Assembly: GCA_012797915.1 (NCBI GenBank)
Contig: JAAZOE010000326.1
Span: forward strand, 1-6,004
DNA from: Candidatus Zixiibacteriota bacterium
GTDB taxonomy: Bacteria; Zixibacteria; MSB-5A5; GN15; JAAZOE01
DNA: 6,004 nt
Direction: 5' to 3'
The translations under genes were made by a program, and so were the position numbers. Each line of letters starts with the position of its first letter. The stretch's first letter is position 1. This document shows, piece by piece, positions 1 to 4,752 of this stretch. Below the pieces are notes generated by a model, which was not told the DNA's origin, did no database searches, and saw nothing but the letters and a program-made list of their open reading frames with translations.

Positions 1-266
1 CAGTGGTGTCGGTGGTCAAGGAAATCAACGAGCCGCGGCTGCCCTCGCTGAAGGGAAAAATGGCCGCCAAGAAAGCCCCGATAACCAAGTGGGGCGCCGC
101 TGATTTGGGCGTGGACCCGGCCCTGGTCGGCAAGAATTCCCCGTCCAAGATCACGGCGGCGTTGAATCCTCCCCCCCGGCAAAAAGGGGAGATCATCGTC
201 GGGGAAACGCCCGAGGAAATCGCCGACACGCTGATAAAAAAACTGCGGGAAAACCAGATATTGTAA
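1..266 (+). CDS. etfB: Electron transfer flavoprotein beta subunit, C-terminal fragment (5' truncated by window edge)
   Basis: The reading frame is open from the left edge and ends at TAA 264-266, leaving about 87 visible residues of a protein that is normally about 250-260 aa. What is seen: the run EINEPRLPSLKGKM, then AKK, then W.A.DLGVDP and a GxxSPSKI segment, and finally GETPEEIADTLIKKL. These are hallmark C-terminal motifs of EtfB. In the family, EtfB pairs with EtfA to form a soluble FAD/AMP heterodimer that moves electrons from acyl-CoA and related dehydrogenases to the quinone pool, or bifurcates them; the DLG...SP region contributes to nucleotide binding. The GTG at position 3 is an internal codon, not the start. 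No etfA follows, so it must lie upstream or elsewhere. The family call is secure. The partner dehydrogenase, and whether the complex bifurcates, cannot be told from this fragment. Confidence 0.93.
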   Translation, partial: VVSVVKEINEPRLPSLKGKMAAKKAPITKWGAADLGVDPALVGKNSPSKITAALNPPPRQKGEIIVGETPEEIADTLIKKLRENQIL

Positions 267-371
267 GGGCCTCCGACGTCCTAAAAAAAGACTTGCTTTT
301 GAGGTGGCCGGATATTTATTCCGGTGGAAAAAATGTCCGGCTGAACCGTCAGCCACAGCGCGAGGTTGCCT

Positions 372-683
372 ATGCGGTGCGATTTTTGCGGCGAAGAGAT
401 CGAGGGCCAGCCGTTCCATAAGGACGGCATGAGCTTCTGCTCATCCGAATGCATGGACGCCATGGAGGGAGGCGAATCGCTGCCTTTGGACGAGGAAGTC
501 CTCGATGATCCCGAAGAGTACGAGGCCGAGGATTACGAGGAAGAAGAAGACGTTGATGCCGATGATATAGACGACGATGATATCGACGAGGATGATCTCG
601 ACGACGCCGATGAGGACGTAGATTCCGACTACGACGACGAGTACGGCGAATCCGACCAGTACGATGAAGGGCGTCCTTACTGA
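372..683 (+). CDS. Small zinc-finger protein with a very acidic C-terminal tail, function unknown
   Basis: This is a 103-aa protein. The start is taken as ATG 372 because GAGG (362-365) lies 6 nt upstream; the in-frame TTG at 366 would directly abut that RBS. Residues 3-27 form a compact treble-clef or TRASH/MYM-like zinc site, C3-x2-C6 ... C23-x3-C27, with H17 nearby (CDFCGEEI ... FCSSEC). From residue 32 on the protein is almost pure Asp/Glu with scattered Tyr; about 42 of the last 72 residues are acidic by hand count. That tail is probably disordered and might bind metal or basic proteins or mimic nucleic acid, but this is inference. It lies 105 bp after etfB and has a hairpin terminator right behind it, so it may be its own transcription unit. 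I do not recognise a named family. Confidence 0.72.
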   Translation: MRCDFCGEEIEGQPFHKDGMSFCSSECMDAMEGGESLPLDEEVLDDPEEYEAEDYEEEEDVDADDIDDDDIDEDDLDDADEDVDSDYDDEYGESDQYDEGRPY

Positions 684-693
684 TCCGGACGCC

Positions 694-728
694 CGGCGGC
701 GCGGCCCGCAACCGGCTCCGCGCCGCCG
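694..728 (+). terminator. GC-rich hairpin, probable intrinsic terminator of the acidic zinc-finger gene
   Basis: An inverted repeat of 11 bp (CGGCGGCGCGG at 694-704 with CCGCGCCGCCG at 718-728) encloses a 13-nt loop, starting 10 bp after the stop codon. It is followed by TTT, then CCCCCTCC and another TTT, so the U-tract is short and interrupted. Position and stem strength argue for termination; the poor U-tract keeps this tentative. Confidence 0.5.
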
Positions 729-820
729 TTTCCCCCTCCTTTCTGCCAGAGTTTGAAGAAACGATGTCGCCTTCCGGCGGCAAATCGTCGCTCTATCGTT
801 GATGAGGCAAACCTGATCGT

Positions 821-1105
821 ATGGTCGAACCCGAAGACGAACCGATTCAGTATCCAATCGACGGAACTCTTGATCTGCACCAGTTTCGGCCGCAGGAGGT
901 CGGCGACGTCGTGCTGGATTATATCGAGGCCTGCCTGGAAAAGGGCATTTACGCCCTGCGGATTATTCACGGCAAGGGGATCGGCGTCCAGCGGGAGATC
1001 GTCCATTCCATTTTGAAAACGCATCCGGCGGTGGTATCGTTCCGCCACGAGGGCGGCTCCGGCGGTGGCTGGGGCGCGACCGTGGTGGACCTGAAGCGGC
1101 CATAA
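821..1105 (+). CDS. Small stand-alone Smr-domain protein
   Basis: This 94-aa protein is essentially one Smr (small MutS-related) domain. The diagnostic motifs are in order: TLDLH at residues 16-20, a helix segment to about residue 40, ALRIIHGKG at 45-53 (HGKG being the family's catalytic or nucleic-acid-binding loop), IGVQREIV, and a glycine-rich GGSGGGWGATVVDL at 78-91. Smr domains are nucleases or nucleic-acid-binding modules; they occur at the C-terminus of MutS2 and in short free proteins such as this one, where the role is in DNA or RNA processing or ribosome rescue. The frame has a stop at 803-805 and no other start, so ATG 821 is the only choice, although the nearest SD-like sequence (GAGG, 804-807) sits rather far away at 13 nt. 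The domain call is firm; the physiological substrate is unknown. Confidence 0.88.
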   Translation: MVEPEDEPIQYPIDGTLDLHQFRPQEVGDVVLDYIEACLEKGIYALRIIHGKGIGVQREIVHSILKTHPAVVSFRHEGGSGGGWGATVVDLKRP

Positions 1106-1194
1106 CGCGGCAGCCGTACGGGCTTTGGACTACGATTCAATCCTCGCTCTGGTCGAGGCCGGTAGCTTTCTGGCGAGTGCCCGCCCGCCCCTTG

Positions 1195-1200
1195 TATGTT
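1195..1200 (+). promoter_or_regulatory. -10 half of the junction promoter, at the IS left end
   Basis: TATGTT begins 2 nt inside the left core. Its expected transcription start is near 1207-1208, immediately before the first predicted stem of the bridge RNA. In the integrated form the upstream 17-bp position is host DNA with no TTGACA-like hexamer, so strong transcription is expected only from the circular form or a tandem copy. Confidence 0.72.
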
Positions 1201-1240
1201 AAATTCCGGATAGTTTGTATATTCCAACGGACGGGGATGA

Positions 1241-1286
1241 AACTGTCTTGCCCCTAAGGTCGAAGAACCTGGTTCGTGGATGAGTT
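1241..1286 (+). other. Target-binding loop of the bridge RNA
   Basis: The outer stem is AACT (1241-1244) with AGTT (1283-1286); the cap hairpin is AGGT (1257-1260) with ACCT (1267-1270); the two loop sides between them are 12 nt each. Left guide: TTGCCCCT (1248-1255) has the same sense as the left flank plus core, CCGCCCCT (1185-1192), with six identities and two U-for-C positions that still pair with G. Right guide: TTCGTGG (1273-1279) is antiparallel-complementary to core plus right flank CTACGGA (2403-2409) over seven contiguous pairs, two of them G-U. Both guides include the CT core. Loop geometry and pairing agree with the IS110 scheme. Confidence 0.82.
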
Positions 1287-1313
1287 CTCCCGGTCCGTTG
1301 ATGGATGATACGA

Positions 1314-1374
1314 CGCCGAACGGTATCTCAGGCGTCCGGGGATCACCGGACAGCCTGTATTCACAAGGTTGGCG
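1314..1374 (+). other. Donor-binding loop of the bridge RNA
   Basis: The outer stem is CGCC/GGCG. The cap is a strong 11-bp hairpin (CAGGCGTCCGG 1329-1339 with CCGGAC 1346-1351 and GCCTG 1353-1357, one bulged A at 1352, loop GGATCA). Left donor guide: ACGGTATCT (1320-1328) equals the element's right end at 2396-2404 base for base. Right donor guide: ACAAG (1363-1367) is complementary to the left end CTTGT (1191-1195), core included. Together they recognise the joined right-left junction of an excised circle. Confidence 0.83.
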
Positions 1375-1411
1375 CCAGGCATCCAGAAATAAAGTAGCAT
1401 CGGAGGCGCGG

Positions 1412-2392
1412 ATGAGCAAGTGGTATGTTGGGATCGATGTGAGCAAGGACGAATTGGTGGCGGCGGTGGCGGGGCGTAAGCCCAAGATTTTTGCCGACAC
1501 GGTGGCCGGGAGTAAAGCCCTGTATCGGTGGGCGAACGCCCTGGCCATGGGAAACCCGTTGCATATTTGTTTGGAAGCCACGGGCGTCTATGGGCATCGG
1601 GCGGCCTTGACGTTGGCTGCTTACCCCAAAACCGAGGTCAGTGTGGTCAATCCGGCGCAGATTGCCGCCTTTGCCAAGGCCCAGTTGCGGCGCTCGAAAA
1701 CCGATGCCCTCGATGCGCAGGTCATTTTGGCCTTCGTCCAAAGCCAGCAGCCGCAGCCGTGGCAGCCGGACTCCGACGTCCGGCGACAGTTGTATGCACT
1801 GGTCGCCGAGTGGGATGCCCTGGCCGAAACCAAGGGTCGCCTGACCGACCGCGATCATAGCCATACGTATATACCCGATCTCCCCCGGGCGGTGAGTCGA
1901 GCGCAAAAAAAGATCGTCCAAACTCTGGAGCGGGAAATCGCCCGTCTGGAAGAAGCCGTCATCCGGCTGTGCGACACGACCCCGGAACTGAAGGCTCAGG
2001 TCCCCCTGTTGTGTACCATCCCCGGCGTGAAGACCACCACCGCCGTCCATCTGCTGGCGTATGGCAAGGATGCGCTTACCACCTACTCGCGAAAAGAGCT
2101 CACGGCCCATGCCGGACTAGCGCCCAAACAGCATCAGTCGGGCAGTTCCATTCGCGGCAAGAGTCGACTGGCTAAACAGGGGGACAAACGCCTGCGCCGA
2201 ACGCTCTACATGCCCGTCCTGTGCGGTATCAAACACAATCCCGTGATCGCTGCCCGCTGTCAACATCTATGCCAAAACCGGAAAGCCAAAATGGTCGCCA
2301 TTGCCGCCTGTATGCGAAAACTCCTGCTGATCATTCAGGCCATGCTCAAACACCAAAAACCCTTTAACCCGGAGCTAATACCCTTGACTTGA
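1412..2392 (+). CDS. IS110-family DEDD transposase / bridge recombinase
   Basis: The protein is 326 aa, a typical IS110 length. The N-terminal RuvC-like domain carries the DEDD set: D9 in VGIDVSKDE, E55 in CLEATGVYG, and D98 and D101 in SKTDALDAQ. A middle region with coiled-coil character follows (about 155-190, KKIVQTLEREIARLEEA). The C-terminal Tnp_20 domain starts near IPGVKTTTA (203-211) and contains ELTAHAGLAPK and then HQSGSSIRGKSRLAKQGDKRLRR. A serine there (S243, S245 or S246) should be the nucleophile known for this family. The family makes DNA exchange through a RuvC-like plus serine active site, guided by an RNA transcribed from the element. I chose ATG 1412, with GGAGG (1402-1406) 5 nt before it. 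The frame continues back to 1280, but that extension covers the RNA gene and lacks homology-like motifs. No frameshift or missing key residue is seen, so the gene looks intact. Confidence 0.95.
   Translation: MSKWYVGIDVSKDELVAAVAGRKPKIFADTVAGSKALYRWANALAMGNPLHICLEATGVYGHRAALTLAAYPKTEVSVVNPAQIAAFAKAQLRRSKTDALDAQVILAFVQSQQPQPWQPDSDVRRQLYALVAEWDALAETKGRLTDRDHSHTYIPDLPRAVSRAQKKIVQTLEREIARLEEAVIRLCDTTPELKAQVPLLCTIPGVKTTTAVHLLAYGKDALTTYSRKELTAHAGLAPKQHQSGSSIRGKSRLAKQGDKRLRRTLYMPVLCGIKHNPVIAARCQHLCQNRKAKMVAIAACMRKLLLIIQAMLKHQKPFNPELIPLT
2384..2389 (+). promoter_or_regulatory. -35 half of the junction promoter, at the IS right end
   Basis: TTGACT overlaps the last codons of the transposase and points off the right end. 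In the integrated element it faces the flank with no matching -10. When the right end is joined to the left end (one CT retained) it lies exactly 17 bp before TATGTT at 1195-1200, giving a near-consensus sigma-70 promoter in the circle. Confidence 0.75.
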
Positions 2393-2421
2393 GACACGGT
2401 ATCTACGGATGCCGTTGCGCT

Positions 2422-2433
2422 TCCGTAGGGGCG
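2422..2433. repeat. Surviving right arm of the palindrome split by the IS
   Basis: TCCGTAGGGGCG here is the exact reverse complement of CGCCC (1186-1190) + CT + ACGGA (2405-2409), read across the excised element. The original repeat was therefore a 12-bp stem with a 12-nt loop (2410-2421). The IS sits inside the left arm. Confidence 0.85.
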
Positions 2434-2555
2434 TTTCGGAAAACGCGCGAGGGCAATTCCGGGCGGTTCGCGAACCGCCCCTACGAGAAGATTCGACATT
2501 GGTTTGTAGGGGCCGACCTGCGTGTCGGCCCGAGAGTGCAGCCGCGCGCCCCTAC
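2424..2555. repeat. Cluster of GTAGGGGC...GCCCCTAC palindromic repeat units
   Basis: Two complete units stand side by side. The first is bounded by CGTAGGGGCG (2424-2433) and CGCCCCTACG (2476-2485) and ends in a perfect 20-bp palindrome at 2461-2480 (GGGCGGTTCG and its complement). The second runs from GTAGGGGC (2506-2513) to GCCCCTAC (2548-2555) and contains an 8-bp hairpin, GGGCCGAC (2510-2517) with GTCGGCCC (2524-2531). The IS-split palindrome just upstream carries the same CGCCCCTACG boundary. These are REP-like dispersed intergenic repeats; no reading frame runs convincingly through them. Confidence 0.78.
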
Positions 2556-2597
2556 CGGATGATTGGACTATTCCCGGCAGCGGGGGTAAATATGGCG

Positions 2598-2626
2598 TTG
2601 CCTCGAAATCCAAAATCCAATACATT
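2598..2626 (+). promoter_or_regulatory. Candidate sigma-70 promoter of the exported-protein gene
   Basis: TTGCCT (2598-2603), a 17-bp A-rich spacer, then TACATT (2621-2626). Each hexamer matches the consensus at 4 of 6 positions. It lies about 60 bp before the start codon at 2689 in the only AT-rich part of the spacer. A plausible reading, with no support beyond hexamers and spacing. Confidence 0.4.
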
Positions 2627-2688
2627 AACGGGCAGGTAAATTTACGGGAAACGCCCTCAGGGAAAAGTCAAGCGACACGGAGGTACAA

Positions 2689-3720
2689 ATGAAAACCTCA
2701 ATTTTAATTTTTGGTCTCTGCCTGTTCGCGTTGGTCATGGCGGCGGGCATCATGGCGGCCGATGTGACCGTCCGGTCGACCATCGAAAGCAAAGGGATGG
2801 TCGGGATCATGAACATGGCCGGCACGCAGGAGGTCATGGTCTCAGGCGAAATGAAAAAAGACGCCACCAGCCTGAAGATGACCAACAAGGTGGCCAAATT
2901 CCTCGGCGGCGGCAAGCCGCAGGACAAGATCGAGATCATCCGCGTTGACAAGGAGCTGTTCTGGGATATCGACGTCAAGAATAAGAAGTACACGGAAAAG
3001 ACGTTCGCCGAGGTGAAAGCCGAGATGGAAAAGGCGCTGGCCGAGGCGCAGAAGGAAAAGGACGAGAATCTCAAGAAACATCCCGAAGATACCGCCATTC
3101 TCAAGATGGATGTCAAGGTGGAGAAGACCGGCAAGACTCAACAGATTATCGGGTATACGGCGCATGAGACGGTCGTCACGGTGACCACCTACGGCGAGGA
3201 CAAGGAGACCGGTGAGAAGGGGACGTTCACGATCGTGTTCGATATTTGGGCAGCCAAGGATGTGCCGGGGACGGAGGCGATGACGGCGTTCGACAAAGCG
3301 TATGCCCAGAAGTTCGGGTTATCCGGCCAGGGGCAGGAGGCGGTCGATAATGCCCTGCGGTCATACGGAATCGATCCCAAAGAAATGTATGACAAGATGG
3401 GGGACCTGGAAGGAATGCCTTTGATGACGGTGGTGACGGCATCGGCCTCCGGGTCGGCGACAGCCTCGGCCGAGGGGAAGGACAACAAGGCCAAAGAGGA
3501 ACAGGTCGAATCGGCCGATAACGAGGAATCTTCCACCGCCGCCAAGGCGCTGGGCGGATTGTTCGGCAAGAAGAAAGACAAGGACAAAGACAAGGAGAAA
3601 AAGGGGGATTCGAGCGAGACGCCGTATCTGTTCAAGTTCACCTCGACGGTGACGGAGGTGTCGACCTCGGCGATCGCGGCGAGCGAATTTGAAGTCCCGG
3701 CGGGATGCAAGAAGCAATAA
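2689..3720 (+). CDS. Exported protein of unknown function (DUF4412-like features) with a Lys/Asp-rich insert
   Basis: This is a 343-aa protein. GGAGG (2679-2683) sits 5 nt before ATG 2689. Residues 1-24 form a clear Sec signal peptide (K2, hydrophobic core 5-22, likely cleavage after A23 or A24), so the product is periplasmic, surface or secreted. The mature part starts with a beta-rich segment (25-105) ending DKELFWDIDVKNKKYTEKTF, then a charged helix of about 25 residues (106-131), then further strands with the phrase VFDIWAAKDVPGTEAM (183-198). Residues 252-310 are low-complexity: Ala/Ser-rich, then GKKKDKDKDKEKK at 293-305. A strand segment closes the chain, ending FEVPAGCKKQ. The order of a strand saying what the protein state is, an 'AKDVPG' turn and a terminal 'F.VPAG' resembles DUF4412-type exported proteins; I offer that as resemblance only. 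No catalytic motif is visible. It probably forms a single-gene unit. Confidence 0.8.
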   Translation: MKTSILIFGLCLFALVMAAGIMAADVTVRSTIESKGMVGIMNMAGTQEVMVSGEMKKDATSLKMTNKVAKFLGGGKPQDKIEIIRVDKELFWDIDVKNKKYTEKTFAEVKAEMEKALAEAQKEKDENLKKHPEDTAILKMDVKVEKTGKTQQIIGYTAHETVVTVTTYGEDKETGEKGTFTIVFDIWAAKDVPGTEAMTAFDKAYAQKFGLSGQGQEAVDNALRSYGIDPKEMYDKMGDLEGMPLMTVVTASASGSATASAEGKDNKAKEEQVESADNEESSTAAKALGGLFGKKKDKDKDKEKKGDSSETPYLFKFTSTVTEVSTSAIAASEFEVPAGCKKQ

Positions 3721-3746
3721 ATCTTTTTTTTGTATACAATCATGGC

Positions 3747-3766
3747 GGCGGGAAGGGATTCCCGCC
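3747..3766. repeat. GGGA-loop hairpin repeat, copy 1
   Basis: Arms GGCGGGAA (3747-3754) and TTCCCGCC (3759-3766) with loop GGGA. It lies between two convergent genes, 27 bp after the stop at 3720 and 30 bp before the end of the minus-strand gene, so it could serve both as a transcription stop. A T8 run (3724-3731) precedes it rather than follows it on the plus strand. Confidence 0.7.
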
Positions 3767-3795
3767 ACCGCGATAATCATAACTATTTATTGGGG

Positions 3796-4422
3796 TTAGG
3801 CGACGGTGATCTTGAATTTGCAGCGCTTGCCGCCCATCAGGACCGAGTCCAGTAATTCGACTTCCACCGGTCTACCCAATAACTTTTCGTGCATGACCTT
3901 GACATACCCGACCGAGCAGAGACAATAGGTACTCGATAACCCCGCCGGTTTGGTTTCCACCAGCGCACAAAGGCAGGCGCCTTCATCGGAAGCCTGGCCG
4001 GTTTCGGCGGCGCTCATGTATTGAAACAGGATGGCGTCGCCGTCGAGTTGATAGGAACCATCGTTGCGTTCGCCGGCGATGAAGGCTTTCAGCCGTTCCA
4101 TGGTGATCGGCTTGATCTGCTGATTGGTTTCCTTGATCCAGTTCAGATAACAGGCCCGGCCGTTGGCCATCATGATCTTCTTCCGGGTGGCAGGATCGAG
4201 GTTTTCATCGAAGACGGTGAAGAACCGGGTCAGCCACCCTTCGGCGAACGCCATGCGGGTATCGTTGCGGGATTTCGGCGGTTCCGCCGGGGGCGGGGCG
4301 GATTTGTTTTCCTGGGCATAGAGATCGGACATGGAGGCGGCCAGGGCGCAGGCGCAGCCGCCCATGCAGACCTTCCCCACGTTGGTCAAAAACTGTTTCC
4401 GGTTCATCGATTGATTGCTCAT
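3796..4422 (-). CDS. Exported cysteine-rich protein with a Tat-like signal peptide and a V4R/ATC-hydrolase-like C-terminus, function unknown
   Basis: This is a 208-aa protein. The start is set at 4422 because GGAGG (4435-4431) is 8 nt before this ATG; the frame extends 20 codons further but without such a site. The N-terminus MNRKQFLTNVGKVCMGGCACALAAS resembles a twin-arginine signal (RK in place of RR, then F-L) with hydrophobic core and cleavage around YAQ (35-37), implying export of a folded, perhaps metal- or cofactor-loaded protein. A proline-rich linker follows (43-50). The C-terminal half carries CLC (150-152), YCLCSVGY (166-173), EVELLDSVLMGG (187-198) and CKF (201-203). This pattern of paired cysteines, then an acidic strand, then glycine and CxF, recalls the V4R/ATC-hydrolase/DUF6144 type of small-molecule or metal-binding fold. 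Family assignment is tentative. It is not obviously in an operon with clpX: 341 bp of repeat-laden spacer separates them. Confidence 0.75.
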   Translation of the reverse strand: MSNQSMNRKQFLTNVGKVCMGGCACALAASMSDLYAQENKSAPPPAEPPKSRNDTRMAFAEGWLTRFFTVFDENLDPATRKKIMMANGRACYLNWIKETNQQIKPITMERLKAFIAGERNDGSYQLDGDAILFQYMSAAETGQASDEGACLCALVETKPAGLSSTYCLCSVGYVKVMHEKLLGRPVEVELLDSVLMGGKRCKFKITVA

Positions 4423-4529
4423 AATTTTTTCCTCCCGCGTTGGATGTCGCCGGGCGGTCTGGGTGACCGCCTGGTATCTCAATAGATGGATTTTTTATGG
4501 AAGGTTGAAAGATTTTTCTGCTGAAAGCT

Positions 4530-4555
4530 GCGGTCAGGAAGGGGTTCCTGACCGC
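4530..4555. repeat. GGGA-loop hairpin repeat, copy 2
   Basis: Perfect 11-bp arms GCGGTCAGGAA (4530-4540) and TTCCTGACCGC (4545-4555) around a GGGG loop. Outer arms differ from copy 1 but remain self-complementary; the centre GGAAGGG.TTCC is shared. Confidence 0.75.
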
Positions 4556-4569
4556 GCGGAGAAAAAGTG

Positions 4570-4595
4570 GCGGTCGGGAAGGGATTCCTGACCGC
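4570..4595. repeat. GGGA-loop hairpin repeat, copy 3
   Basis: Arms GCGGTCGGGAA (4570-4580) and TTCCTGACCGC (4585-4595), loop GGGA. Ten Watson-Crick pairs plus one G-T. It is 14 bp from copy 2 and nearly identical, so a local duplication is likely. Confidence 0.75.
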
Positions 4596-4690
4596 GCCAA
4601 TAGCGCGGGTTAATCATGGCGGCAGGTCACATCCGCCACTGGCGAACAAGACCTGGCGCAACTGCCGCGGTGTCCTAATACAAATGAAAG

Positions 4691-4709
4691 GGGCCGGGAA
4701 ACCCGGCCC
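4691..4709 (-). terminator. Hairpin downstream of clpX, possible terminator
   Basis: Perfect 8-bp stem GGGCCGGG (4691-4698) / CCCGGCCC (4702-4709) with a 3-nt loop, 55 bp beyond the clpX stop. On the minus strand it is followed by CCTTTCATTTGTA, only loosely T-rich, so termination is plausible but not certain. Confidence 0.45.
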
Positions 4710-4728
4710 TCGGAAATGTCCATCTGCG

Positions 4729-4752
4729 GTGTCGGGAATCCCTTCCCGACAC
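4729..4752. repeat. GGGA-loop hairpin repeat, copy 4 (inverted)
   Basis: Arms GTGTCGGGAA (4729-4738) and TTCCCGACAC (4743-4752), loop TCCC, which reads GGGA on the minus strand. It is thus the same repeat in the opposite orientation, 11 bp behind the clpX stop. Confidence 0.73.

Larger units (their letters stand above)
1207..1387 (+). ncRNA. Predicted bridge RNA (target/donor guide RNA) of the IS110 element
   Basis: This is the non-coding leader, about 180 nt, between the predicted junction promoter and the transposase RBS. A foldable chain is visible. There is a small 5' stem-loop (GGATA 1208-1212 with TATTCC 1220-1225). A long helix follows, CAACGGAC (1225-1232) with GTCCGTTG (1293-1300), continued by GGGA/TCCC; it closes a first internal loop. 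A second helix (GGATG 1303-1307 with CATCC 1380-1384, then CGCC 1314-1317 with GGCG 1371-1374) closes a second loop. Each loop is capped by its own hairpin and holds two guide segments (separate entries). Length and two-loop design fit the roughly 177-nt IS621 bridge RNA as I recall it. The 5' and 3' ends are estimates, since no transcript data are available. Confidence 0.85.
1191..2404 (+). mobile_element. Complete IS110-family insertion sequence (IS621-like, bridge-RNA type), CT core at both ends
   Basis: The element is about 1,212 bp counting one core. Ends were placed by three independent agreements. (1) CT occurs at 1191-1192 and 2403-2404, and removing the sequence between them restores a perfect 12-bp inverted repeat in the flanks. 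(2) The last nine bases of the right end, ACGGTATCT (2396-2404), recur exactly inside the leader at 1320-1328, as expected for a donor guide. (3) Right-end/left-end joining makes a promoter with 17-bp spacing. There are no terminal inverted repeats and no duplication beyond the dinucleotide, both normal for IS110. The long non-coding part is on the left and the right end is only 10-12 bp past the transposase stop, which places it in the IS110 rather than the IS1111 group. From memory, the donor junction of IS621 is very similar (ACAGTATCTTGTAT); that comparison should be verified. Confidence 0.9.

Noticed and set aside
293..320. Promoter TTGCTT-16 nt-TTTATT before the zinc-finger gene
   Set aside because: Hexamer matches are poor (3 and 4 of 6), and the region is not otherwise distinctive; not strong enough to list as a feature.
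366..371. TTG 366 as the start of the acidic zinc-finger gene
   Set aside because: The GAGG at 362-365 would directly touch it, while ATG 372 has proper 6-nt spacing.
370..857. Long minus-strand frames opposite the acidic gene
   Set aside because: They are Arg-rich or Ile/Val-rich mirror translations of the GAY/GAR repeats, with no RBS or domain motif.
1293..1300. GTCCGTTG as the right target guide (TCCGT complements the right flank ACGGA)
   Set aside because: It is fully paired with CAACGGAC (1225-1232) in the main helix and lies outside the internal loop. TTCGTGG at 1273-1279 pairs over seven bases including the core and sits opposite the left guide.
1280..1411. A 44-codon upstream extension of the transposase frame
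   Set aside because: It lacks an RBS, has no IS110-like motif, and runs through the predicted donor loop. ATG 1412 has GGAGG 5 nt upstream and begins directly with the family's N-terminal motif.
2424..2555. CRISPR array
   Set aside because: Repeat units are inverted pairs with unequal, self-complementary interiors, not direct repeats with unique spacers.
2409..2639. A short plus-strand frame through the repeat cluster
   Set aside because: It is only a translation of palindromic repeats and has no RBS or recognisable domain.
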